From assembly GCA_004794785.1 (NCBI GenBank), contig SJOL01006491.1, forward strand, positions 835,041 through 899,040: DNA of 64,000 nt. Direction: 5' to 3'. Position 1 is the stretch's first letter. Each line of letters starts with the position of its first letter. Below are positions 46,441-56,898 of this stretch, one piece after another. Made by a program: the position numbers and the translations under genes. The notes beneath the pieces are model-generated. The model had not been told where the DNA came from and did no database searches. It saw only the letters and a list, made by a program, of their open reading frames with translations. The DNA is from Opisthorchis felineus. Taxonomy: Eukaryota > Platyhelminthes > Trematoda > Opisthorchiida > Opisthorchiidae.

Positions 46441-48170
46441 TCTACCTCCAATCGGCACTTTTTAGGTCAGTTCTGAATGATTGATATCAGTTGGTCCCCC
46501 TGACAAAGACGATCTTCAGACTCACCGAAAAAGTGAAGTGGGACGGAACAAGGCATGTCTCAAAATTTCTCGGTACTCTGCGAAAATGGTATCTGATTTC
46601 AGTAGCACTGAGACTGGACAGTCCAAATGAGAGTTCTTCACACGGTTACCTTCTGTTGAAAGTACCCAAGATAGTGGTAAGGTACCTGAGCAGGTACGGA
46701 ACATAATTCTATCGTTGACGGCTGATGAATTGCTTACCAGAGACAAGTAACATACCTTGATGTAAATGAGATTTAATGGGATGGCTAACAAGTGACAAAT
46801 CCCTGCAAACAGGCAACTCGAAGAAGCAATACCTCCCAACGTGTAATTAAGTAAGTGGTCCCTACCAGTACCACCTGCGGGGAAGCTACCGTACTCTATG
46901 TCACTCGAAAAACAGCGGATCATGAGACATAGACTGAGTGATTAAAAGATGGCATGTAGGTGAAAATTAATTATATTGCTAACCAAATGCTGGCGAACAA
47001 AAGGTATAATGTCCAGCCGCTAAACAGCCGTTATTGATCCATAGAGTGCCCATAACGGATGCTTTTCAGTAAAACAACACTCGTACACTGCTCCTCAGCC
47101 AATTGGCATAAGCTGGGCTTAATTGTACAGTTAACTCTCAGCTGACATTCTAAGATCTCCCAACTGCAAACGAATGACTGTTTATGAGTCTACTAAGCCA
47201 AGCTGAGATGCCTTATCGGGACAAGCCCTGCGTACGATGCATCACTGCACCACCTTGAAATTACCGTTCTGCATCTCCGCTATGTGAGACGACCAGATCA
47301 GTCAGAGAATATTCTGAACCTTTCGTAGATCTGGCACCCAAGCCAACTGGTTAAGAATAGTGGTTTCCGTTTACTTACGATTGACTGTATCAGGTTGTAT
47401 TTGTCAGGTTTTTCAGCTAACGAGCCAAATGTGCTTGATTCCGTTCTTAGGAAAATCTGAGCACTGTGTCACAGGTACTCATCAGGAACATTGGGCAAAT
47501 CACGCAGCGAGTGCAGTGATAATGCACCCAGTCTTCTGAGGTGCAAACGCTTCTAGAGTGACCTGATTTTACGTAAAACACCCTCATCTCCACAAAGCGT
47601 CAGTCCCCCTCTCCAAGGCTGCTTGTCCTTCAGTTCTGTACATGACGAATATTTTGTGAGTTCGTTTCTGATGGTGCCTGTCGGTTTGTTCGTACAGCCG
47701 GGCAATTTAATCACCAATGCCTTACGTGTTCAGATGGTAATGCAAACTTCGCAATAAAACTCGCAGCGCTGCACCGGAGGACAATGACAAGGAAGTAGGA
47801 TAAGACATCCTTGTCATAAAAACAGCCATTTAAACATACATGCAGTGATAGATATTCAAATCAGAATCAGACTGAATTCTTACCCGCATTGCATGAGGAC
47901 AAACTGCTGAACCCAGGGCTGTACATGAGAGACGTGGTGTAAGCCTCTGAGTCCACCAAACTTCCAAGGTTACGAGGTTGCGCGGGACCTGGCACATGCA
48001 TTGCTGGAAACCCAGCTGTGCGAGTTAATGAGAGTTCAAACGGTGAATTAAGTTCCATGTGTTTTGGGGTCTTTTCGTGCGTGCAGAGAGCAGTTCGGTT
48101 GATCATGCGTACACAGCCCCTTAGCTATTCACTACAAGACGACTCAACAGCTGAGTAGCGCAACAGTTGC
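46441..48170. other. No supported gene (1.7 kb)
   Basis: 46522-46923 (minus) is open for 133 codons and overlaps plus-strand frames. No motif is recognised. 47867-48106 (minus) is open for 79 codons. Confidence 0.4.
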
Positions 48171-48430
48171 TCAACTCGACCAATGGGCAATTTGATGGGG
48201 GGACGGCCAATTGAAACGCATCGGAGGGTTGTGCACGGAAAAGTGGTAGGGGTGTGCTAACCAATCAGTGGTAGGGGGTGAGAATCCGGATGGCATGGCT
48301 GGTGTTGGACTCACCGTGAGTCTTGTGTGCATGAGTACGCGTGAAAATTGACAGTGGATTTGGAAGCGTATGCGCGTGAACCATTTGCGGGCTGAAGTGT
48401 ACGACACCGGTGATTGGCTGGATATTCGAT
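48171..48430. promoter_or_regulatory. CCAAT-box-rich segment
   Basis: Within 260 bp I see CGACCAATGGG (48178), CGGCCAATTG (48206), TAACCAATCAG (48259) and GTGATTGGCTGG (48411, reverse orientation). The sequence is GC-rich relative to its surroundings and has unusual TG-rich words. It could be a promoter or an element's terminal region. No TATA box, start site or dependent gene could be tied to it. Confidence 0.25.
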
Positions 48431-49098
48431 GTCTGCGTGCAAGTCTTGCGTCTTCCTGGGCATTTGATCAAATGAATCTACGAACGATGAAAGTTAATCA
48501 AATAAATTAAAAAGTGAAAACTGTGTAAACACAGAAGTTAGGAGGATACACTAAATAATAAGCCAAAAAGGATAAAACTAGTCTTTGAAATTTGTCTGAC
48601 ACGGAAAACCTACTTCGCGCACCCTTCCAGGCACAATGTTTGATGACAAGGAAGTGTACTCAGTGTGATTCAGGACATCAAGTAATTTTCACACTTTTTA
48701 CCAAATCCAAATCACTACCTTAAAAATAATTCGTTAGAAAGCGATTCCAAAACACTACAGAAAAAATGAACATGCCCAGGGGAGCATCAGGAACGAAAAT
48801 TGTTCTGACAGGAGTAACTGGGGACAGACCAATTCAGAGCATCATATTCAAAAGTCTGCTGTTGTCACATCAACTCTGGACTACACAAAGAGGACGCTTT
48901 GAACAGAAGACGTTGAACCAGATTAAGAGATGGCGATGTATGTGTATTTGGCTCATTGCATAGGCTGCACAGGTGAGAATCCAAAGAAGGGACTTGTCAC
49001 AAATTTGGGTCAGGAGTTCACAAGGGAAGAACGAGAACTGTGGAGGTGACTGCGAGTGTTGGCTTAATTTTGGTTCTCATTTTTTTGTCCTTACAAAG
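48431..49098. other. No supported gene (0.67 kb)
   Basis: AT-rich sequence with one 65-codon frame (48766-48963) and no recognised motif. Confidence 0.4.
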
Positions 49099-49285
49099 GT
49101 AGGGCCAACCTAAGTGAGAGCCAATCGCACTGCTGTTCAACTGCTTAAAGCCGAACGGTTAAGTGTTCAACCACTGCCCGGAAGGTCCAGTGTTCGAATC
49201 TCTCTCTGAGTTCCATGCGATACGGGCTGCTCATTATTCCCCATAAGGACGAAACAACTGTACAGAATAGTCTCATTGATAGGAT
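49099..49285 (+). repeat. SINE-H copy
   Basis: GGGCCAACCTAAGTGAGAGCC, GCCGAACGGTTAAGTGTTC (box A), GAAGGTCCAGTGTTCGAATC (box B), GGGCTGCTCATTATTCCCC, ATAAGGACGAAACAACTGTAC. GGACGAAAC keeps the C before GAAA that other copies have lost, but CTGATGA is CTCATTA. Confidence 0.8.
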
Positions 49286-51149
49286 CAAATCTCAATTGAA
49301 GATAACCCATCAGTATGGGGTACATCATAGCGACAGGCTACACCAGCTGGATAACTACTTTCCCAAGTAAATCCGGTATGTCATTATAATTGCTCTTGCG
49401 AAATTTGCTCTATTTTGAGGGTTCTTTTACAGTACTGGTTGACCTGAATAAACATTCAAGCAAACATCCTGAGGTCTGAACAATGCACTGGATTCATTTT
49501 CTACCTATGTACACTGTGGAGCAGGCGTCGTATGCAAGCTCACCATTACTGGTATCATTTGCAATCGTGCAGTCCCTGATAAATACACAAGATTGGCTGT
49601 CGAAAATGTGCACTGTATTGCACTTTGAAGAAGTCGGCTGATCGGCTCCTACATACTGTCAGTACTGAGTCCTGGCTGAGAAGACCAATACGGTATAATG
49701 CCTTGTAAACGCCCTAGGGATACTGATTCTGCTCCATCCATTGCTTTCAACTACACTTCCAAAAGTGCACCAAGTGCAAATACAGTACATCTTAACGAAG
49801 AGGGTTTGCGCGGTTTTCCTCTTTGGATCGGAAAGTAAGTGTATTAAAGAAGCAGTGATCGGACTGTCCGCTAATTACAGATGACTACAAAATGAGGACA
49901 ATCTGAGTCAGCTAACGGATACAGCGCACAGATCACGAATCCAACGGGAGTGCAGTATATTCTGTACACAAACGTTCATCTAAGACAGTGGGTTAAAGTG
50001 AACAAGAGATTTCTTATAAGCGTTACATAGGGGCCAATAATCAAGCTATACAACATGAAGTTTATACGGTAACCTCCCACACGAATCACTTCATATTGAA
50101 GGGCTTAGGAACGGAGTTTTCCGGCTGGAATTAACTAACTCATAGGAGAAACAAGAGATTTAGTAAAGCCAGCTTAAGCGCATGCACAACTTTGGCATAT
50201 CCTCTTGCAAATCAAGTCATCTTTAAATTCGCACAAAAGAATTGACATACTGTCGCAAATCATCTATCGGTCACTACTTATATACTTACAATAGAAGTTA
50301 TTCTAGAAAATTTGGCGTATGCTTCTTCTCGATGTTCAGCTTTGGACTTGCGCAAGATGATCAACTAGAAATTCCTTGAAACTGGGAATCGCAACATGCT
50401 ACACTCTCGGATTCAGAGTAAATCGCATGTTGCCAACAGTCAGAAGGTAGCTGTTTTGCGATATTTTAATATTAAGTACCGGTTGACCTTGCTTTAAATG
50501 ATCAAAACTAGCGCTTAAATCTAAAACACCTCACTGCAAAAAAAGCCCATTAAACGCAGTTAATTTCTGAGCAGCTAGTCAGGGACTTTAGTCCATTGAT
50601 GTGACGGTGACTGTCTGATGCAGCGTAATCTCTATAATCTATTCGCGAAAGAAAACATCCTGGATCACTTTAACCGTTAATCAGGGACGACCATGTGGCA
50701 TTAATCGTACACTATGGGCGGCTTTACGGCTGAGACTGAGAACTCAGCTACCAAGGCTTTGGAGACCTCTTAAATTTCGAAAGATGTTTTCCAGTGCGAG
50801 AGAGTCGTGTGTGCAATTTTCTTTCCAATTTAGGTTACTTATGTTTCGGAAGTAGTGCAAACATTTTGAAATTTCTTTTGTGGATTTCACTCTTGACGGA
50901 TGTCAAGAAACGTTGTCAATAGACTAGGTGGTGAAACCAAAGTTTGGAACCAATTTCGGCAGAGACTGATTATATACATCGTGGCTTTTCGTTATATAAG
51001 AATATAGTATGTGCACAGGATTGACGAATGCTAATCTGACTCCAAGTGTTACGAGAAAGCATGAACCGCAGTGAAAATTTGCATCACATCATGCGCAAAC
51101 AAACTTGGATAAAGTTACTAATCCGCCAGCAGCAGTCAAGGTTTTGGAA
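49286..51149. other. No supported gene (1.9 kb)
   Basis: AT-rich, with no long open frame on either strand and no repeat copy I can assign. Confidence 0.5.
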
Positions 51150-51460
51150 TGCTAGTGAGAGGAAGGGCAATTATGAGTGCGGAATTGTTTACTGGCCAAC
51201 CCGAACGAAGCGGTTACAAGTCATTAGACACGAAAGTGAAAACCGCATTTGCACAGAATTTTTGAAAAGTGAACATTCTCAGGCTTTCTCTTGAACTATC
51301 CTGGACGTTCTTTAAATACTAAAAATAATGAACAAACACTGTAAAGTGGTTCCATGTTTTCCGTACCAACATTCTATCGGATGTGCGGACGGTACTTGAA
51401 CACCTGAACAGACACTACTCGCATATTTCATCAGTAGCATGCCCTGCTTGAGATGAGCGT
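51150..51460 (+). repeat. REP-D dispersed repeat, copy 2
   Basis: It aligns with 31130-31430 as described there. In this copy the shared frame extends upstream (51046-51294) and ends ICTEFLKSEHSQAFS before a TGA at the same place as copy 1. The non-coding part (AATGAACAAACACTG, GTGGTTCCATG, TTTCATCAGTAGCATG) is also shared. Confidence 0.65.
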
Positions 51461-52202
51461 ATTGATTATTTAATATGCCGCAACTAAGGAAAAGCAAGCA
51501 TGGATGGAATGCCTGCAGTTACCGTGTTAACTGCAAAAATTTTGTCTGATGACCTTGTCGCTTTGACTGAGTTCCATAGATTCCACTAGAAGCATTCGGC
51601 GTAGCTGTGGAGTCTACTTATGACGCACAATATCCCTAAGCCTGTGCTACTGATGGCATTGGAATGCACTGTATCCTGAGTGATTGTACGGTGCCCCCCG
51701 TTTAGGAAACAACTTCACGGGTTTCAAGAGCATATTCCTGCAAAGTTTGACCAAAAACTGCGTGGTGGTAGCCACAAGTGATGAAGAACTGCAAGTGTTC
51801 ATAAACAGACTGAATGTATTTTCAGCCTTTTTGTCGGATCTAATACAAGCTACTTTACCAGGTTTAGGCTAAAGTAACTAGCGTTTTTTGACAGTAAAAC
51901 CTCAGTTTTCCCAATCCTCCTAGAAAGATGACAATCCGCAGCATAAGCCGTCATGTTTAAACAGCCTCAGACAGTCGAAGCCGTAAGTTAGCCTCGTTCA
52001 GTCTTCAAGTGAAATGCACGTACACACAAGTGCAAGGAGAAAACATCTGAGAGAAGACGTTGGGTTGAAATTTGTGCAGTTTCAGATTGAGAGATTGGGT
52101 GCACTGTCTTATATTGTTAAGGTCACTTGAACCTCTTAACTATTGGTTCTAAGGGATTCTAGGACTTCCTGTCTCACGACAAGAGATTTTGAATGATTCT
52201 GA
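51461..52202. other. No supported gene (0.74 kb)
   Basis: A plus-strand frame at 51684-51872 is open for 62 codons without a recognised motif. Nothing else is seen. Confidence 0.4.
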
Positions 52203-53132
52203 TTATCCTTTTAGAATAGTCCAGTCCCACTTGCGTTTGCGTCTTGTCCCGACAACCACTCCTTCCCTTTCTGCTTGCCTTAGATGTCTTAGGTTATTTC
52301 TTAGCCGCTTCCTTGTCTTCTGAGACTTGTTCTCAATGGAGCTCGAATCTCTTTTGAAGGCTATCAGACTGGTTCTTGAAATCCAGTAAGATGTTCCGGT
52401 GGTGTCAATGGTCCTAACCGTATCGTGGACACCTACTACTCCAGCCAATAAGTCAAAAAGTTTCCTGGACTTCTTTTTGTTAGTGATGTCGTCCAACTTC
52501 TCACTGGCTTTGTTCCCCTTATTGGACGACCATTTGCAAAAAAAATATATGTGAAATCAATTTTCTGTATGTTTCACAAATGCCAAAATGTACCCAAATA
52601 ATATCCGCCGATAATCCGGTTGATGGAATGTTAAACTCGATATACTGGAAGACTACCACGCTACATAATTGTGGGAATTTAGCCCAGTCAAGTTTGAAGA
52701 TCTGCAATTCAGTTGTGCACCCAGATGGAACGTAATGACATGTTTGACATGCAGTCAGAGTGAACGAACAAAATCCTCCTAGCCAAGGTTTTGAGGATGG
52801 CGTGACTTCTTTCGGGTAAAGGTAACTTTCAGGAAACAGGTAAACCCACCAGGTTGCAAAGTAGTCATTAATCGTCAACCAAACTTGAGTTACTGAATCC
52901 CTAGCGTGCAAGGGGACCACCAACATAGCATTGAAAACTTATTTCAAAGAATTTTCCAAACCTGTAGGTGAACGATAAACATAATTAATTGACCAAGTTT
53001 TAATAATCTCAATGAAATCCTGAGATACTGAATACAACGCCTCTCAACAAGTCTTCGAGAGAAAACATCCTCTCTGGGGGTAAATTTTGAGAGCAAGAAT
53101 TGTCGTATCACATCCCTCTCCCTCAAAGCCAA
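52203..53132 (-). other. Cluster of three unrecognised minus-strand frames
   Basis: Three minus-strand frames follow one another with gaps of about 20 bases: 53132-52944 (62 codons, hydrophobic end LGQLIMFIVHLQ), 52926-52519 (135 codons, Cys and aromatic rich) and 52496-52203 (97 codons, very basic, NKKKSRKL and TRKRLRNNLRHLRQ). The succession on one strand is unusual for this window and could be exons of an unknown gene with very short introns, or a decayed element frame. The word LHLQ ends at CTACAG-GTTTGG, which has a splice-donor look, but I could not find convincing matching acceptors. No family recognised. Confidence 0.25.
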
Positions 53133-53461
53133 TGAAGAATATTATCTGGTTCAAAAAACTATTGATTCAATCCCAAAAGGAAACAGCACAATGGACCTGC
53201 TCTACGACACTGCCCCAGACTAGTTACTGGGCTATCAAATGAAGTAATTCAGGTAGTAAACGTAATCAGTACACTAGCTCTCGACTTCAGTGTACTCTAC
53301 TGCACTTGACTTATCTTAGCCAATAACAGCCCAAGACTGCAGGTCATGAAGAATAGGATGAAACGAGGAAATGTAACGCAAAATTATCGGGACATTTTGT
53401 GAATGTTTGTGAATGTTTCCTATATATTAGCAGATAATATCACGAAGCGACACTAATAAGA
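53133..53461. other. No supported gene (0.33 kb)
   Basis: Nothing recognised between the minus-strand frames and the FB-H copies. Confidence 0.4.
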
Positions 53462-53595
53462 AATTTACTGAACGCACTTCCTCGGTCCGCAATTGGCTCC
53501 GTTCTTCTTCGGGCTCCGCAGAAATACACAGTCCCCGAGTTCCCCTCAACCTTATGTTCTACCTGAACCAAAATTGGACGCATTTTGCCAACTAA
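53462..53595 (-). repeat. FB-H repeat, copy 10 (eroded)
   Basis: On the minus strand: GGTAGAACATAAGGTTGAGG, GGAGCCCGAAGAAGAACGG. These correspond to the family flank and a ruined stem II. It abuts an opposite-strand copy at 53600. Confidence 0.5.
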
Positions 53596-53599
53596 CCCC

Positions 53600-53850
53600 A
53601 TTTGCGTACTAATTTGGTCTTAATGGAGAACTAATCTGAATCTAGCTGATTTATAAACGTCAGATTCAACCAAATTTATTTGAGTCTGCCGCCAAAAAAA
53701 AAACAAATTGATGTGCGGGTGAGAGTCATCGGCGAGTTGCGCACAATTTCGATTCAAGTGGGACATAAGGTTGAGGAAAGAAGGCAAAGAATGGCGAAAC
53801 CTGTCGTGGACTGTCAAAGATTTTTCAACAATCTAGTGTGTACTATGTTC
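53600..53850 (+). repeat. FB-H repeat, copy 11 (partial)
   Basis: TTTGCGTACTAATTTGGTCTT, AATGGAGAACTAATCTGAATC and, further on, GAATGGCGAAACCTGTCGTGG, ACTGTCAAAGATTTTTCAAC (53790-53830) follow the family order. GAAAC and GTC are kept but the CTGATGA half is gone. An A-rich stretch (53693-53704) interrupts the left part. Confidence 0.6.
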
Positions 53851-55074
53851 CGCCATGTAGCTGCCTCACCTACTTTGAAAATTTGCCTGTCATTATTCTA
53901 GCGCCATCGTAGAAGATTGCGGAAAATGTGTAACCTCTAAAGCTTTTCTCTCAGCACATGTATTTTGGTGACCTAATCGAGAGCCTATCTATTTCAGCCA
54001 CCGGAAAGGATCCTTTATATAAGCCCTGGGACGATATCCATTACGTTAGCACTATAACTGAATATATACTTTGTGGATTCGTCCAACATGTCTTGACAAT
54101 CATGCCAAGGCCATTCTCTGTGACTTTTACTCACCAAGTTTATTTACGGTAACCTGGTATCATTACTGATGGTCGATTCTGGCTCCGCGATCAAGCTAAA
54201 TTCGTTTAGTTATATCTCCCGTGACCCAGCACAATGCTTATGTTGTCTAACTGGGCTACGGCTGGTCGTTTGTGATCGTCCAACTTCCATCTGTTCAGCC
54301 TCGCTTGGCATAGCATGTGCATTAGCGGTGCCTCTCTCAATGGTACACAACGATTTCACAATTGCGGCATTCGGTCCGCAGATAGTGAGCAGATTTTGTG
54401 GATTCAGTCGAAACTTCATCCTGTAAGTGAGATCATTCTATACCGAGAAGCTAAGAGGCACAGTGTATCTACTTCGTCAGCAATAAAAGGCTTCTCAGAA
54501 GCGACTGCATTCATTTGTGCGATTGACTTTTAACTGAACTTAAGAGCCAGTACCAAGTTTCGACTTCAGTGATTGCTACTTATGAACCTCGTCCGCCTGG
54601 TGGGAGGTTTCGTTCTCATAAGGTTTATTCTCAGGATATACAACGGTGAATATTTTGCTTTGATAACATTCGTAAGTTTAAGCCGTTCCAAACATGACAC
54701 CTGTTCTTACTGGAAAATAAGGTACCACAGAATGCTATCAGAAGACCACGTGATGGAACTTGTATCACACTGTGATCGATGAGAGAAACTGGAACATAGT
54801 GATGTTTTCAATGTTTACATCCGTTTGTCTGTGTTCAAGAAACGTGTGCACTAGCTGGATGCTGTGACACCGTGTTCAAGATTCCAGACAATTCAGAAAG
54901 GTACGTGTATTAAGATGGGACCATCAAAGGCATTGTTGCTAGGATCCAAGTTTTGTTCTCCTGACCGTAAAGCTGATCTTGAGTTTCAGTGTGAATGTCA
55001 GTAAGGTGGCTTACCTGACCTAGTATCAACTTCGGAGCCCAACTTGCCTAGAACAGCTTAAGTCGACCCGGGTA
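53851..55074. other. No supported gene; one SINE-H fragment inside
   Basis: At 54408-54490 GAAACTTCATCCTGTAAGTG, ACCGAGAAGCTAAGAGGCAC is a minus-strand SINE-H 3' fragment. 54169-54426 is open on both strands without a recognised motif. Confidence 0.45.
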
Positions 55075-55375
55075 AAGTCCTGTTTTCATTACTCAAGGTA
55101 CAAGCCCAGGTGCGAACAGCTGTTACAAAAGGAATATTTTGAGGGCCAACGATCAAATATTGTTTCCTAAATCTGACGCAGTGATCGGAGTTGTTCTAAT
55201 GGACAGAGCTGATTATAATAGCAAGATGAATAACCTTCGTTCGGACGATTCTAAATTTAAGAAGATGGAAAGTGGGTGGGACAAAACAAACGCTAGTCTG
55301 AAGGCTGTGTCTAAACTTCATGATGGAAACAGGGCTCATCGACGCGCGATGCCTTTGAGCAATCCGTTCTACTGG
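55075..55375 (+). mobile_element. Penelope-like element, 5' fragment (split)
   Basis: The plus-strand frame from 55139 reads LRANDQILFPKSDAVIGVVL, MDRADYNSKMNNLRSDDSKF, KKMES, which follows the pattern of the N-terminal finger region of Penelope reverse transcriptases (an ADKG..VV.D..DY..KM block and a following K-rich segment). It is cut at 55375 by the LTR retrotransposon. The continuation is found at 59819, beginning with a YGLPK-type motif, the next conserved block in that family. Confidence 0.75.
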
Positions 55376-55685
55376 TGCAACGGTGGATACTACTGATGAG
55401 GCATGCGAGTAGTATGTGTTTTCTCGTAACTCCGCCTTGATCTAGTGGAAGGTGGGATTTATTACGGAATTTGTGGAACTGCTTTGCAGCATTCGTTTAC
55501 AACTGCGTGATAGTCAATAAATATCCAGGAGAGTTCAAGAAGACGCGTTCAAGAAGAAGACGGATATTCCGTTTTTTAAAAACAAGGTGTAGATGAGAGT
55601 TTGACTTTCTTGTCCAGTAGTCTGTAACTGTTTAGTTGGCGTTTTCTAATAAAAAACTCCGCAGCGAAGGGCTTTCCTCCTTACA
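55376..55685 (+). repeat. 5' LTR
   Basis: It begins TGCAACGGTGG and ends CCTCCTTACA. It contains AATAAA-type words near 55517 and 55650 that could serve as polyadenylation signals. It matches the 3' LTR except at five positions: two adjacent bases at the start and three near the end. Confidence 0.93.
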
Positions 55686-55687
55686 CT

Positions 55688-55704
55688 TAGTGCCGTGACC
55701 AGGA
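55688..55704 (+). other. Putative primer-binding site
   Basis: TAGTGCCGTGACCAGG lies two bases after the 5' LTR. Such sites normally start TGG, complementary to a tRNA CCA end; here the second base is A. I could not match it to a particular tRNA. Confidence 0.45.
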
Positions 55705-56345
55705 TAAGGATGAAGATCCTGCGGCCACAATTTTTTGAGGGTGGGGATGTGCGGACCTTCCTGGAGGATTTCGAGGATGTCGCGGGGGCGGCTGGACTGG
55801 AGACCGACAGAGGTAAGTTGGCGGCACTGAAGACCCTCCTCAGAGGCCGGGCGAAGGCGGATGTGGCCAGAAGGGGTCCTCGAAAGTTGGGCTGGCCCGC
55901 CGCGACGGAAGCTCTTGCAGCGGAGTTCGACACACCGGCCGACCGCCAGGAGGCTATGAGGCGGTTTAAGACGACCTGGATGTGACCCGACAGTGTTCTC
56001 CGCCAGCCTGCAGCAGTCGTTGGATCGGGCCTTGCCGGGATTGGACGGAGTGTCGCGCCAGCAGTTGCTGTCCCACCAGTTCGTCGAAATTGTGCAGATC
56101 AGTCGAGGTTGGCAAGAGCAACTGGCCAGTTGAGTGTGGAGCACCTAGTGCATCTGGCAAGGCTGGGGCTGAGGCGCCGCTGGCAACGTTGCAGTCGCAG
56201 AAGAACAGGGATAAGTCAACAGTAGAGGACCTGAATAACAAAGTGGACCAACTCGCCAAACAGCTTGCAGCCATCAAGACGGAGGCACGCTCCAGCGAGC
56301 CGATGCTACAAGTGTGGCATGCCTGACCATTGGAAGAATCAGTGC
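55695..56345 (+). pseudogene. gag (broken), ending in a zinc knuckle
   Basis: The first frame (55695-55985) has PQFFEGGDVRTFLEDFEDVA, AALKTLLRGRA, a gypsy-type Gag start, and stops at TGA 55983. The middle continues in another frame from about 55996 with LQQSLDRALPGLDGVSRQQL and stops near 56134. A coiled-coil-like stretch (NNKVDQLAKQLAAIKTEA) lies in a further frame before a nucleic-acid-binding zinc knuckle, CYKCGMPDHWKNQC, at 56304-56345. At least two stops and two frame changes break the product. Confidence 0.8.
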
Positions 56346-56399
56346 CCTCATACCCGACCACTTGTACATAATAAAACTTTGGATTACTCCTCTTTTCCC

Positions 56400-56779
56400 G
56401 GGTGGGTTGCGATTACTGCAGTGACACAGGCTACAATACAGGCCGTTATCGAGATAGACGGGAAGAGGGAACTGTGTCTGATTGATACAGGAGCAGAGGT
56501 ACTGCTGAATTCCAACCGTGCGTGCCAGCCGTAAGAGCAGTGGGTGGATACCCACTGAAAATTGACGGATTGTCGATGCATTCAATGCGCCTAGGCGACA
56601 GGTCCGCGCAGCACGAGTTCCGGATCAGCCCAGACATAGAGCAGACAATCTTGGGAGCAGATTTTCTCAGGAGCGCAGAATCCGTGGTTGACCTAAAGTG
56701 CGGAGAACTGGTGACAAGATATGGCGCAGTCAGGCTTGAAGGCTACCCAAGCACTGCCGTAAGCGAGCTGCACGTCTGA
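56400..56779 (+). pseudogene. Retroviral-type aspartic protease (broken)
   Basis: The catalytic motif LIDTGAEV lies at 56478-56501, with Asp at 56484, in the frame of the zinc knuckle. The second half, with the typical ILGADFL (56648-56668), is in another frame, so a frame change lies near 56515. A TGA follows at 56777. In intact elements this enzyme processes the Gag-Pol polyprotein as a dimer. Confidence 0.8.
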
Positions 56780-56898
56780 AAGCTTCCGTCCTGTAACGTG
56801 CCGTCAGTACAGTCCGTGGTCGAGGAATACTCCGAACTGTTCACAGGCGAAGGAGATCCGTTTGGCTTCGCTCGTGGATTGGACACGAAATTCCCCTC

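Noticed and set aside
55632..56144. 170-codon minus-strand frame
   Set aside because: It lies antisense to the GC-rich gag region of the LTR element and matches nothing; it is a shadow of that region.
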